Shown here: in pieces, positions 32,325 to 40,820 of the stretch
Layout: every line of letters begins with the position of its first letter
Numbering within the stretch: position 1 is the stretch's first letter
NCBI RefSeq assembly: GCF_014192105.1
Contig: NZ_JACHXK010000031.1
Span: forward strand, 1 to 57,659
DNA length: 57,659 nucleotides
Reading direction: 5' to 3'
DNA from: Paenibacillus phyllosphaerae
Lineage (GTDB): Bacteria; Bacillota; Bacilli; Paenibacillales; Paenibacillaceae
The notes under the pieces: model-generated
Database searches by the model: none
What the model was told of the DNA's origin: nothing
Seen by the model: the letters and a program-made list of their open reading frames with translations, nothing else
Translations under genes and position numbers: made by a program

Positions 32325-32759
32325 ATGGCATTCAGTAATCCGACCCGTGATGAAATCAAACAAATTCTGACGGACGCACAGGTAATCGCCGTTGTAGGGC
32401 TATCGGATAATCCGGACCGCACGTCGTATATGGTATCTGCCGCAATGAAGGCCAAGGGTTACCGGATTATTCCTGTCAATCCCAATGCGGAATCGATTCT
32501 CGGCGAGACGTGCTACAAGTCGTTGAAGGATATTCCAGAAAAGGTCGACATCGTGAATGTATTCCGTCGAAGCGAACATACGCCACCGGTAGCGGAAGAA
32601 GCGGTTGCCATTGGCGCCAAAGTGCTGTGGCTGCAACTCGGCATTCATCATGACGAGGCGGTTCATATCGCCCAGAATGGCGGACTTAAAGTGATTACCG
32701 ACCGGTGTATTAAAGTGGAAGATTCCATTTTACTCCCGAACGGAAAATCCAAATCTTGA
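32325..32759 (+). CDS. CoA-binding (YccU-like) protein
   Basis: 144 residues forming a single Rossmann-type CoA-binding domain: VIAVVGLSDNPDRTSY, GYRIIPVNPNAESILGE, VDIVNVFRRSEHTPPV and LWLQLGI. Proteins of this family bind CoA or similar nucleotides; the role is unknown. ATG 32325 is preferred (GAGAGG 7 bases upstream) over ATG 32301. It lies 68 bases after aroA and may be in the same transcript. Confidence 0.8.
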   Translation: MAFSNPTRDEIKQILTDAQVIAVVGLSDNPDRTSYMVSAAMKAKGYRIIPVNPNAESILGETCYKSLKDIPEKVDIVNVFRRSEHTPPVAEEAVAIGAKVLWLQLGIHHDEAVHIAQNGGLKVITDRCIKVEDSILLPNGKSKS

Positions 32760-32863
32760 CGGTCATATAAAACGTGCGTCTCTCCAACAATAAGTGAGGC
32801 TTCAACAACGGCACAAGCCGCTGCAAGGAAGCACATCTTATTTATATCCGAGGAGGAAATGAC

Positions 32864-33538
32864 GTGTACCAAAACAACTTTGGCCAACAATCTTTCCAAC
32901 AACAAAGCAACCGTTACCAGCCTGTCGGGTTTGTTCAATCCCAATACCAAGGGATTCCTAGAACATCGAGCTTTACTTCGAACTACTCGAATCAAAGCTC
33001 CCAACCTGTCATTTCCCATGTCGGGTACACAGCTGGCAATGCGAGCCAAAGTTTCGGCCAAGCTCAACAGTTTGGCAGTGGTATTTCCCACACGTCATAT
33101 AACCCGGTTATCTCCCATGTAGGTTCGTCAGCCGGCCAAAGCTTCAACTATCAGTCCCATGGTCCGGTCCAAACGCAGACGGCGAGCTACACACCGGTGA
33201 TTTCGCATTTTGGCGGTTCGTCCTCGAGCCAACAAGGTTTCCAATCCGCTGGCCAAGCGCAAGCTAACCAACCTGTCATTTCCCACGTGGGATATACAGC
33301 TGGTCAAGACTTCAACCGCAGCCAGTTCGGTGCACAGCAGTTCGGTGCACAACAGCAGTTCGGTGCGCAACAGCAGTTCAACAGCTTCTCGCCGCAAAGC
33401 GCGCATGCTGTAACGCCGTTCAACCCTGTGTACCAAGCAACGAATCAGTCGCAAAGCGCTGGTCCGGTGATCTCCCAAGTGGGTTATTCTACTGGAACGC
33501 AATCCGGCATCGGCTTCAACTCTGCACAACGTTTCTAG
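32864..33538 (+). CDS. Q/S/G/N-rich protein with recurring PVISHVG motif
   Basis: 224 residues, low complexity, with no Cys, no Lys and only four Arg, so almost uncharged. PVISHVG occurs at residues 48-54, 81-87 and 137-143, with PVISHFG at 111-117 and PVISQVG at 201-207. The motif is usually preceded by Q, N, T or G and followed by [YS]-[TS]-[AT]-G. A second repeat, QFGAQQ, occurs at about 154-171. There is no signal peptide or membrane helix. GAGGAGGAAATGAC precedes the GTG start, and a terminator follows, so it is an independent gene. I do not recognise a family. A spore-coat, exosporium or condensate-forming scaffold is possible, but this is inference. Confidence 0.75.
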   Translation: MYQNNFGQQSFQQQSNRYQPVGFVQSQYQGIPRTSSFTSNYSNQSSQPVISHVGYTAGNASQSFGQAQQFGSGISHTSYNPVISHVGSSAGQSFNYQSHGPVQTQTASYTPVISHFGGSSSSQQGFQSAGQAQANQPVISHVGYTAGQDFNRSQFGAQQFGAQQQFGAQQQFNSFSPQSAHAVTPFNPVYQATNQSQSAGPVISQVGYSTGTQSGIGFNSAQRF

Positions 33539-33565
33539 GACTATACGCAGATCTGATTGCCAAGG

Positions 33566-33597
33566 CGGCGGGCCGAACGGTCCGTCGTTTTTCTTTT
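33566..33597 (+). terminator. Rho-independent terminator after the repeat protein
   Basis: CGGCGGGCC (33566-33574) pairs with GGTCCGTCG (33579-33587) with two G-U pairs, followed by TTTTTCTTTT. Confidence 0.7.
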
Positions 33598-33624
33598 GAC
33601 AAAGCGGGAATGAACGCTTACGAT
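33596..33624 (+). promoter_or_regulatory. Promoter of the PTS operon
   Basis: TTGACA (33596-33601), 17 bases, TACGAT (33619-33624), a good sigma-A site directly after the terminator. No antiterminator-type RNA hairpin or consensus cre site was found between it and the start at 33664. Confidence 0.65.
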
Positions 33625-33663
33625 CATACATAGATCGCAGGTCCGCATGAGAGGAGGGTTATT

Positions 33664-35541
33664 ATGAACATCATGGGACAATTGCAGCAGCTAGGACGAT
33701 CGCTCATGCTGCCAACGATTGTCCTTCCAGGTGTAGCGATACTGCTGAGCCTAAGCGCCTTGCCGTGGTCAGAGTTCGGATTGCCGCAGATGTCGCAATA
33801 TTTGCAGACTGCAGGACAGACGATCTTCGCTTACTTGCCATACTTATTCGCGTTCGGCGTGGCCATGGGAATGACGAGCAATTCCGGATCCGCTGGGCTA
33901 GCCGCACTGTCGGGGATGTTTATTTACTCCAGCATCATCGGCCAGAGCAAATACGGCTTAGAACCCACCGTGCTTACCGGCGTCGTACTGGGGCTATTGA
34001 CCAGTATCCTCCACGAACGCTTTAAGACGATCCGTTTTCCCGAATACATACAGTTTTTCGGCGGACCGCGCTTTGTTCCGCTCATTATGTGCTTGTTCTC
34101 GGCTATATTCGGCATTGCCATGATCGGCGTCTCCCCGATCATACGCGAACTGCTGGTGGAGCTTGGCGATATCGTCAATTCCGGCGGCGGGTTCGGCGTG
34201 TTCCTGTACGGCTTTGTCATGCGGATTCTGGTCGTCTTCGGGCTTCATCACCTGGTCAGCCATGTCTTCTGGTTCCAGGTCGGCGGCTACGAACAAAGTG
34301 ACGGGTCATTGGTATTCGGCGATTTGCCGCGGTTCTTCGCGGGGGATCCCACAGCAGGCGCCTTTATGGCAGGGTTGTATCCGACAATGATGTTCGCGCT
34401 GCCAGCCATCGCTTTTGCCATCATTCATGAAGCGCGCGAGGATCTGAAGCCCAAGATTCGCAAAACGTTCTTGTCCGCCGCATTATCCTCGTTCTTGACC
34501 GGGGTTACGGAACCGGTGGAATTCGCATTCCTATTCGTTGCACCGTATCTATTCGTTATCCATTCGCTTCTATCCGGCCTCATGATGTGGCTGACGTACG
34601 AGCTAGGCATCCGGCATGGTTTCTCTTTCTCGGCCGGCGCAATTGATTACATCATCAACGAACATTTGGCTACGCGAGGACTGCTGCTCATCCCGATCGG
34701 GATCGTATTCGGCTTCATCTATTATGTGCTGTTCCGCTGGGCGATACGGAGATTTCGGATCCCGACGCCCGGCCGCGAAGAAGGCTCGCAGCTTGATGAA
34801 TGGGCCGGGGATATCCCGTACCGTGCACCGCTAATCCTGCAAGCCATCGGCGGTAAGGAGAATATCCAGCAGATGGAGGCGTGTATTACGCGGCTGCGTC
34901 TGAAGGTGGGCAACGACCGCCTTATCGACAACAATGCGCTGAAGCATCTCGGCGCTGCTGGAGTAATTCGGCTTGGCGGCGGGAATGTTCAGATTGTCTT
35001 CGGTACCTATTCGGAGCTCATTCGCGAGGAGATGGATAAGGCGATACGCCGCGATTTGCTGCGGGTGCTGTTCAGTTCGCCGATGCAGGGTAAAATGATC
35101 GCATTGAGCGATGTGCCGGATCCGATTTTTGCCGGCAAGCTGGTCGGCGATGGGGTCGCGTTCATTCCGGATCGCGGGGAACTTGTATCGCCGGTGCACG
35201 GAAAGGTGATTCATATCTACCCTTCCATGCATGCGATCGGTATACGCACGCCGGAGGGACTAGATGTACTGCTGCACATCGGCATCGATACGTCTTCATT
35301 GAAAGGAAAAGGCTTCTCGGCGGTTGCCAAGGAGGGCGATGTCGTCCACCCCGGGCAGTTGCTTATCAAGTTCGATCTTGCGTTCGTTCGTGAGCATAGC
35401 AAGTCGCTGGCGACGCCGATGGTCATAACGAATGCCGACCGGGTACGCTCCTGGAGCTTCGCTCCTTATAAAGGCGTCAAGCGCGGCCAGGCTTCCGTTA
35501 TGTCGGTCGTTCTTAAAGAGAGAAGCGGTGGAGGGGATTAA
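33664..35541 (+). CDS. PTS permease EIICBA, N-acetylglucosamine/glucose type
   Basis: 625 residues in order EIIC-EIIB-EIIA. EIIC (to about 375) has ten or so membrane helices, with FFGGPRFVPLIM and GFSFSAGAIDYIINEHLATRGLLLIPIG resembling NagE more than glucose permeases. EIIB has the phosphocysteine Cys407 in ACITRLRLKV. EIIA, a Crr-like domain, has the phosphohistidine His538 in LLHIGIDT. It imports and phosphorylates GlcNAc or a related sugar. GAGAGGAGGG precedes the ATG. Enzyme I follows after 3 bases; HPr is not part of the operon. Confidence 0.9.
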   Translation: MNIMGQLQQLGRSLMLPTIVLPGVAILLSLSALPWSEFGLPQMSQYLQTAGQTIFAYLPYLFAFGVAMGMTSNSGSAGLAALSGMFIYSSIIGQSKYGLEPTVLTGVVLGLLTSILHERFKTIRFPEYIQFFGGPRFVPLIMCLFSAIFGIAMIGVSPIIRELLVELGDIVNSGGGFGVFLYGFVMRILVVFGLHHLVSHVFWFQVGGYEQSDGSLVFGDLPRFFAGDPTAGAFMAGLYPTMMFALPAIAFAIIHEAREDLKPKIRKTFLSAALSSFLTGVTEPVEFAFLFVAPYLFVIHSLLSGLMMWLTYELGIRHGFSFSAGAIDYIINEHLATRGLLLIPIGIVFGFIYYVLFRWAIRRFRIPTPGREEGSQLDEWAGDIPYRAPLILQAIGGKENIQQMEACITRLRLKVGNDRLIDNNALKHLGAAGVIRLGGGNVQIVFGTYSELIREEMDKAIRRDLLRVLFSSPMQGKMIALSDVPDPIFAGKLVGDGVAFIPDRGELVSPVHGKVIHIYPSMHAIGIRTPEGLDVLLHIGIDTSSLKGKGFSAVAKEGDVVHPGQLLIKFDLAFVREHSKSLATPMVITNADRVRSWSFAPYKGVKRGQASVMSVVLKERSGGGD

Positions 35542-35544
35542 TAC

Positions 35545-37305
35545 GTGATACAAGGGATTGGGGCCTCAGCAGGGATCGCCATCGGCAAGTCGTTCGTCCT
35601 GCCGAATTGGGAGTGGGATCTGCCTGAGCAAAAAATAGATGTTGCCGATCTGGCAAGAGAATTCGAACGGTTGTACGAAGGCATACGTACATCCAAGAGT
35701 GAGATCGAACAGATGAAGGATGAGCTTCGCGAGGTTGTCGGGACGGAGGAAAGCTACATCTTCGATGCGCATCTCGCCATTCTGGAAGATCCCGTGTTTA
35801 TGAATGAAATTCAAGGCATCATCCAGCGGCAGTATAAAGCGGCCGAGGTTGCGGTGAAGGAAGCGATCGATCACTTCGTGACGATGTTCGACCTGCTTGA
35901 TGACGAGTACATGAAAGAACGTGCCCTCGACATTAAAGATGTCGGCAACCGGCTGCTGAAGCATCTGCTCGGCGCGCCTGAGATTACGCTGCCTTCCGAC
36001 ACGCAACCGTTCATCCTCGTGGCGAAGGAGCTGTCGCCGTCGCAGCTTGCTCACCTCAACCCTAACCATGTGCTGGGGATCGCAACCATGGCCGGAAGCA
36101 CAACCTCGCATTCGTCCATCATGGCAAGGGCGCTCGGCATTCCGCTGGTAGTCGGATTAGAATCGAAACTCGACGATCAGATTGATCAGATCCAGACGGG
36201 CGATACGCTTATTATCGACGGGACGAGCGGGATCGTGCATCTGGAGCCGGATGATGCGGTGATGGCTCATTATTCCGAACTGCAGAGGAGTCAGAAGGAA
36301 GCGAGCCTGAGACTGAAAGGGATTGCCTCCGTCCGCTCCGTTACGCAAGATGGCAAGGAGATGGAGCTGTCCGCCAACATCAGCTCGCTGAAGGAACTGG
36401 ATATTGCGCTAGGCAGCGGCACTTATGGCGTCGGACTGTTCCGGACCGAGTTTCTGTATATGGACCGCCATCGGCTTCCGAAGGAAGAAGAGCAATTCGA
36501 GGTATACCGCAGCGTAGCGGAGAAGCTTGGCGGCAAACCGCTTATCATCCGAACGCTGGATATCGGCGGCGACAAGCACCTCGATTACTTCGAACTGCCG
36601 GAGGAGGAGAATCCGTTCCTCGGTTACCGCGCAATTCGAATCTGTCTGGATAAGACCGATCTGTTCAAGACGCAATTGCGGGCGATTCTCAGAGCCAGCG
36701 CTTTCGGCAATGTGAAAATCATGTACCCGCTAATCTCGTCCGTCGAAGAGGTGCAAAGCGCCAATGCGCTGCTGGAGGAAGCCAAGCGTGAGCTGGCCTC
36801 CGAAGGAATCGCACATCGCAGCGATATCGAAGTGGGGATCATGATTGAATTGCCGGCAGCCGTCATGATTGCGGATATGCTGGCGGCCGAAGTTGATTTC
36901 TTCAGCATCGGCACCAATGATTTAATTCAATTCACGCTTGCGGTCGACCGGATGAATGATAAGATCTCGCACCTGTATGAGCCGTTCCATCCTGCAGTGC
37001 TGCGGATGTTGAAGACGACGGTCGATGCAGCCAAGCGGGGCGGCATACATGTTGGCGTGTGCGGCGAATTAGCGGGGGATCTGCGCGCTTTGCCGATCTG
37101 GCTTGCGCTTGATGTCGATGAGCTGAGCATGTCGGCTCATGCCCTTCTGCCAATAAAAGAACGGCTGATTTGCATGAAACAGCAAAACAGCCGTCGGTTG
37201 TTCGAAGAATTACTATCCTGCCGTACGAGCGATGCCGTTAAAGCATTGCTGCACGATTTTGGCAAGCTGATCGAGCGGGAATCCAGACAGCCAAGCTCGA
37301 AGTAA
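35545..37305 (+). CDS. ptsP: PTS enzyme I (phosphoenolpyruvate-protein phosphotransferase)
   Basis: 586 residues. N-terminal EIN domain with the phosphohistidine at position 189 (TTSHSSIMARALGIP), the same number as in the E. coli protein, then the PEP-utilising C-terminal barrel (GVGLFRTEFLYM, RTLDIGGDKHLDYF, GTNDLIQFTLAVDR, GVCGELAGD). It takes phosphate from PEP and hands it to HPr. Starts at GTG with GGAGGGG upstream, 3 bases after the permease gene. If a separate ptsHI operon exists this would be a second, dedicated EI. It ends 5 bases from the convergent PfpI-type gene. Confidence 0.92.
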   Translation: MIQGIGASAGIAIGKSFVLPNWEWDLPEQKIDVADLAREFERLYEGIRTSKSEIEQMKDELREVVGTEESYIFDAHLAILEDPVFMNEIQGIIQRQYKAAEVAVKEAIDHFVTMFDLLDDEYMKERALDIKDVGNRLLKHLLGAPEITLPSDTQPFILVAKELSPSQLAHLNPNHVLGIATMAGSTTSHSSIMARALGIPLVVGLESKLDDQIDQIQTGDTLIIDGTSGIVHLEPDDAVMAHYSELQRSQKEASLRLKGIASVRSVTQDGKEMELSANISSLKELDIALGSGTYGVGLFRTEFLYMDRHRLPKEEEQFEVYRSVAEKLGGKPLIIRTLDIGGDKHLDYFELPEEENPFLGYRAIRICLDKTDLFKTQLRAILRASAFGNVKIMYPLISSVEEVQSANALLEEAKRELASEGIAHRSDIEVGIMIELPAAVMIADMLAAEVDFFSIGTNDLIQFTLAVDRMNDKISHLYEPFHPAVLRMLKTTVDAAKRGGIHVGVCGELAGDLRALPIWLALDVDELSMSAHALLPIKERLICMKQQNSRRLFEELLSCRTSDAVKALLHDFGKLIERESRQPSSK

Positions 37306-37310
37306 GTCGA

Positions 37311-37838
37311 TTATTGCTTAGCAAGAAGAGCATCAACGAACGCCTTGCCATACGGAGGTAGATCGGGTGGACGACGAGCGGAGATCAGATTTCCATCTAC
37401 AACAACCGGCTCGTCGATCCATGTTGCGCCCGCATTCTCCATATCATCGCGGATGCCTGGCGTCGAAGTGACTTTGCGGCCCTGCAATATTTTGGCCGAC
37501 ACCAACACCCAGCCTGCATGGCAAATCTGTCCGATTGGCTTGCCTGCGGCGTCCATCTCTTGGACGAGCTGCAGCACTTTCGGATAACGGCGGATCTTAT
37601 CGGGTGCCCAGCCGCCTGGGACGAGCAGGCCGTCGATCTGTTCGCTGCTCACCTCATCGTAGGACAGGTCAGCTGTTGCGGGTACGCCGTATTTGCCAAT
37701 ATGAGTGTTGCCTTTCTCCGGACCGGCGAACAGCACCGTTGCGCCTTCTTCGCGAACGCGGTATACCGGATACCAAAGTTCCAAATCTTCAAATTCGTCA
37801 TCGAGCAGACAGATGACGGTCTTACCTTGCAAAGACAT
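37311..37838 (-). CDS. DJ-1/PfpI family protein
   Basis: 175 residues with the flavodoxin-like DJ-1 fold: VICLLDDEFEDLELWYPVYRV, the loop LLVPGGWAPDKIRRY and the nucleophile elbow ICHAGWVL with its Cys. The late TSTPGIRDDMENAGATWID is typical of YfkM/PfpI-like stress proteins. Activity may be glyoxalase or deglycase-like; no protease function is proven. AAAGGAGG lies before ATG 37838. The 67 bases to vanZ on the other strand must hold both promoters. Confidence 0.88.
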   Translation of the reverse strand: MSLQGKTVICLLDDEFEDLELWYPVYRVREEGATVLFAGPEKGNTHIGKYGVPATADLSYDEVSSEQIDGLLVPGGWAPDKIRRYPKVLQLVQEMDAAGKPIGQICHAGWVLVSAKILQGRKVTSTPGIRDDMENAGATWIDEPVVVDGNLISARRPPDLPPYGKAFVDALLAKQ

Positions 37839-37905
37839 CGGAATTCCTCCTTTAAGGTATGGACAAGTATCGATCATTTTTATTGTAACGGAGGTGGAGC
37901 CGCCC

Positions 37906-38349
37906 ATGCAAACCGCACCTGTGACGGAGAAGCCGCGCGCGAAACGGATAAGAGTCGTGCTGCGCTTTGTACCGGCAATCGTCTGGATGGGGGTGATCTA
38001 CTTCTTATCCGATCAGACCGGAGAGGAACTCAATACCTTTTTGCCGTGGATGCAGAAGTTGTTCCCGATGATGAGCGACTTTAACTGGGGACACTTTGCC
38101 GCTTATTTTATACTGGCCTTATCGTTCGATTATGGATTCGGGTCAAACAGCGACCGGCTGCCGGTTAAGCTTGTTATCGTCATGCTCTGTCTTCTCTACG
38201 GGGTGACGGATGAATACCATCAATCCTTCGTTGGTGGACGGACGCCGGATTGGCACGATCTGCGCAACGATACGATCGGAGCTGCGCTGGCCGTACTTAC
38301 GACCTCGTTGCCATGGGTCCGGAAGCTTAGAACGAAGCTAGGTGGATAA
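37906..38349 (+). CDS. VanZ-like membrane protein
   Basis: 147 residues with four membrane helices. FLSDQTGEELN after the first helix and YGVTDEYHQSFVGGRTPDWHDLRNDTIGAALA before the last define the VanZ-like family; VanZ gives low-level teicoplanin resistance in enterococci, but most members have unknown function. GGAGGT lies about 10 bases before the ATG. It is divergent from the PfpI-type gene. Confidence 0.85.
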   Translation: MQTAPVTEKPRAKRIRVVLRFVPAIVWMGVIYFLSDQTGEELNTFLPWMQKLFPMMSDFNWGHFAAYFILALSFDYGFGSNSDRLPVKLVIVMLCLLYGVTDEYHQSFVGGRTPDWHDLRNDTIGAALAVLTTSLPWVRKLRTKLGG

Positions 38350-38485
38350 GCAGTAACAAGAAAATATTACAATTTACATAATTGCAGGACTTTATGCGCA
38401 AGGAGTCGAATACCTTATCGTCAAGAAACACATGTGTCCATGACTTGGGCGTATGGTTGGAGAAGACGAGAAGGAGTGGACCATT

Positions 38486-38890
38486 TTGGAAAAGCGTTGT
38501 CCTTGCGGCGATGTGATGCCGATGAAACTGCGAACCGTTATTTATTCGGGCAAAGTCGAGATCGACAATGTCCCAATTTATACCTGCCCTTCGTGCAATC
38601 GCAGTGAGGTGTTTCCTGTGGTTAAGCCGGATTTGACCGGGCTCATCGGCAAGCTCGGGGCGAAACCTGACAAGAAAACGTATTTATTTAACGAAGTGAA
38701 TGAACTGGCAGACTTGTTGGTGGAAGCCTATCAGGTGCGCAAGAGCACGGATATTGCGGTCGTGAAGCCGTTAACGGAAGAGCGCATCAACATGCTGCTG
38801 GATTTGTATACAATCGCAAAATCTACTGGTGATGAAGTCTGGATTGCTGAAATAGAGAAGCGTCTGCACCAATTAAGCACGATGTCTTGA
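38486..38890 (+). CDS. Putative zinc-binding protein with two CxxC motifs
   Basis: About 134 residues. The N-terminal third has CPCG and CPSC spaced by about 36 residues, forming a likely zinc ribbon of the YgiT type; the rest is helical. I do not recognise a helix-turn-helix domain, so a toxin-antitoxin role is not supported. TTG 38486 is chosen because AAGGAG lies 9 bases upstream. It ends before the ccpA promoter. Function unknown. Confidence 0.65.
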   Translation: MEKRCPCGDVMPMKLRTVIYSGKVEIDNVPIYTCPSCNRSEVFPVVKPDLTGLIGKLGAKPDKKTYLFNEVNELADLLVEAYQVRKSTDIAVVKPLTEERINMLLDLYTIAKSTGDEVWIAEIEKRLHQLSTMS

Positions 38891-38951
38891 TGTCCTTTCG
38901 TCTTTACGCACATCCTAGGCCTCTCACCATTAGACGAATCCCTTCGAATCG

Positions 38952-38980
38952 TTGCGAAAAGTAATATTTTGTCGTATCAT
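38952..38980 (+). promoter_or_regulatory. Promoter of ccpA
   Basis: TTGCGA (38952-38957), 17 bases, TATCAT (38975-38980). It places the transcript start near 38987 and excludes the upstream in-frame start at 38969. Confidence 0.6.
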
Positions 38981-39037
38981 TACGGTAAAAGTAATGCGGA
39001 CGAGCGTTATAAATTTGAGCTAATGGAGAGAAGGACC

Positions 39038-40042
39038 GTGACGGTAACCATTTATGATGTAGCAAGGGAAGCTGGCGTGTCGATGGCGACAGTGTCGCGG
39101 GTCGTGAACAACAACCCGAACGTTAAGCCGCAGACACGTAAGAAAGTATTTGAAGCCATTGAGCGGCTCGGTTATCGCCCGAACGCAGTTGCAAGGGGCT
39201 TGGCCAGCAAGAAAACGACAACCGTTGGCGTTGTTATTCCGGATATCTCGAATGCGATTTTCGCCGAGGTAGCGCGCGGAATCGAAGATATTGCGAACAT
39301 GTATCATTACAATATTATTCTATGTAATGCCGACAAGAAGAAAGACAAAGAAATCCGAGTCATCAACACGCTGCTGGAGAAGCAGGTAGACGGTCTGCTG
39401 TTTATGGGCGGCGCTGTTACGGACGAGCATCTGCAAGCGTTCAAGACGGCCAACGTACCGATCGTGCTCTGCGCGACAACCGATGAGCAAGGTCTGATTC
39501 CATCGGTCGACATCGACCATGAAGCAGCGGCTTATGACGCTGTGCAAGCGCTCCTGAAGCAAGGCCATACGCGTATTGCAATGATTAGCGGCACGTTGCA
39601 GGATCCATCGATCGGCTTTGCCCGTTTCCAAGGATACAAGCGTGCGCTGGAATCGGCAGGCATTACGTATGACGAGAACCTTGTGCGTATCGGTAATTAC
39701 CGTTATGAATCCGGTTCGGAAGCGATGAAGTATTTCCTGGATCTGTCGGATCGTCCGAGTGCAGTATTCTCTGCTACGGATGAAATGGCGATCGGGGCGA
39801 TTCATCAGATTCAGGATTCCGGTCTTAAAGTTCCGCAAGACGTCTCGATAATCAGCGTCGATAACAGCCGGATGGCCTCGATGGTGCGTCCGCAGTTGAC
39901 AGCGGTTGCTCAACCGATGTACGACATCGGCGCCGTATCGATGCGTTTATTGACTAAATTGATGAAGAAGGAGACCGTTGACCATGCGAAAGTCGTGTTG
40001 CCGCACGAGATCGTAACCCGTCAATCGGTAAGCGCAATATAA
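39038..40042 (+). CDS. ccpA: Catabolite control protein A (CcpA), LacI family
   Basis: 334 residues. The DNA-binding head MTVTIYDVAREAGVSMATVSRVVN and hinge PNAVARGLASKK match CcpA closely, and the C-terminal domain is a periplasmic-binding-like fold (VDGLLFMGG, FSATDEMAIGAI). With HPr-Ser-P or Crh-P it binds cre sites and represses or activates carbon genes. GTG 39038 gives the expected N terminus, with GGAG 9 bases upstream. The mtnN start overlaps the stop by 1 base. A cre site at 42767-42781 is a probable local target. Confidence 0.93.
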   Translation: MTVTIYDVAREAGVSMATVSRVVNNNPNVKPQTRKKVFEAIERLGYRPNAVARGLASKKTTTVGVVIPDISNAIFAEVARGIEDIANMYHYNIILCNADKKKDKEIRVINTLLEKQVDGLLFMGGAVTDEHLQAFKTANVPIVLCATTDEQGLIPSVDIDHEAAAYDAVQALLKQGHTRIAMISGTLQDPSIGFARFQGYKRALESAGITYDENLVRIGNYRYESGSEAMKYFLDLSDRPSAVFSATDEMAIGAIHQIQDSGLKVPQDVSIISVDNSRMASMVRPQLTAVAQPMYDIGAVSMRLLTKLMKKETVDHAKVVLPHEIVTRQSVSAI

Positions 40043-40746
40043 TGGCGAAGACTTACAACAAGATTGGAATCATCGGTGCAATGGTCGAAGAGATCGATCT
40101 TCTCCATAAGCATGTCGAGAAGACAGGCTCGTTCGAGAAAGCTGGCATCACCTATGTGGAAGGCAAGCTGCATGGACGAGACGTCATTTTCTGCAAATCG
40201 GGAGTTGGCAAAGTGAACGCGGCTGTTTGTACGCAGCTGTTGGTCGATGCCGGCGTGGATTGCATCTTATTTACCGGCGTAGCTGGCGCGGTCGACCCTG
40301 CGCTCAACATCGGGGACATTGTCGTATCGACGACTTGTCTGCAGCATGATATGGATGTAACGCCGCTTGGTTTTGCGCGCGGCCAGATTCCGTATCAAGA
40401 AGTGTGGGAATTCGAAGCAGATCCAGCGCTTGTACAGCTTGCGCTGGATGCTTGCGAGCGTCAATTCCAAGGCCGCAGCGTCAAAGGCAAAGTGCTCTCT
40501 GGCGATCAGTTCATCGCCTCGCGCGATGTTGTCCGTTCGTTGTACGAGGAGCTCGGCGGCGCGTGCGCCGAGATGGAAGGTGCGGCAGTCGCGCAAGTCT
40601 GCGCGATGAACAGCACGCCATTCGTCATCATTCGTGCCATGTCGGACAAAGCCGATGGCTCTGCACATGTGAACTTTGCTGAGTTCACTGTAGAAGCTTC
40701 GGTGAACTCGCATCGCATTATCGATGACATCATGCAGCATATTTAG
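40042..40746 (+). CDS. mtnN: 5'-methylthioadenosine/S-adenosylhomocysteine nucleosidase
   Basis: 234 residues. GIIGAMVEEIDLL, CKSGVGKVNAA, FTGVAGAVDP, GDQFIAS and EMEGAAVAQVC with the catalytic Glu and the late SDKADG Asp identify MtnN/Pfs. It splits MTA and SAH to adenine and a ribosyl product, recycling methyl-donor by-products. It shares a base with the ccpA stop (TAATG), so the pair is coupled. In Bacillus subtilis ccpA has a different partner, so this pairing is a local trait. Confidence 0.93.
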   Translation: MAKTYNKIGIIGAMVEEIDLLHKHVEKTGSFEKAGITYVEGKLHGRDVIFCKSGVGKVNAAVCTQLLVDAGVDCILFTGVAGAVDPALNIGDIVVSTTCLQHDMDVTPLGFARGQIPYQEVWEFEADPALVQLALDACERQFQGRSVKGKVLSGDQFIASRDVVRSLYEELGGACAEMEGAAVAQVCAMNSTPFVIIRAMSDKADGSAHVNFAEFTVEASVNSHRIIDDIMQHI

Positions 40747-40761
40747 GGCATGGAATAGGAC

Positions 40762-40804
40762 AAGCCAGTCACTCTCCGATTTGGAGAAGGACTGGCTTTT
40801 TTTG
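40762..40804 (+). terminator. Rho-independent terminator of ccpA-mtnN
   Basis: AAGCCAGTC (40762-40770) pairs with GACTGGCTT (40790-40798), extended by CTCTCC/GGAGA, followed by T6. It may also serve the convergent acuC side, though the minus-strand T-run is short. Confidence 0.85.
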
Positions 40805-40820
40805 TGCCCGGCACGCGGCC

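Noticed and set aside
31270..32331. Minus-strand open frame opposite aroA
   Set aside because: It is a shadow of aroA, with no family motifs and no plausible start signal.
33602..33663. Possible cre site upstream of the PTS operon (TGAACGCTTACG)
   Set aside because: It lacks one base of the TGNAANCG core, so it does not fit the consensus.
38453..38890. Toxin-antitoxin antitoxin (MqsA/YgiT) reading of the CxxC protein
   Set aside because: Only the zinc ribbon resembles YgiT. There is no helix-turn-helix domain and no toxin gene next to it.
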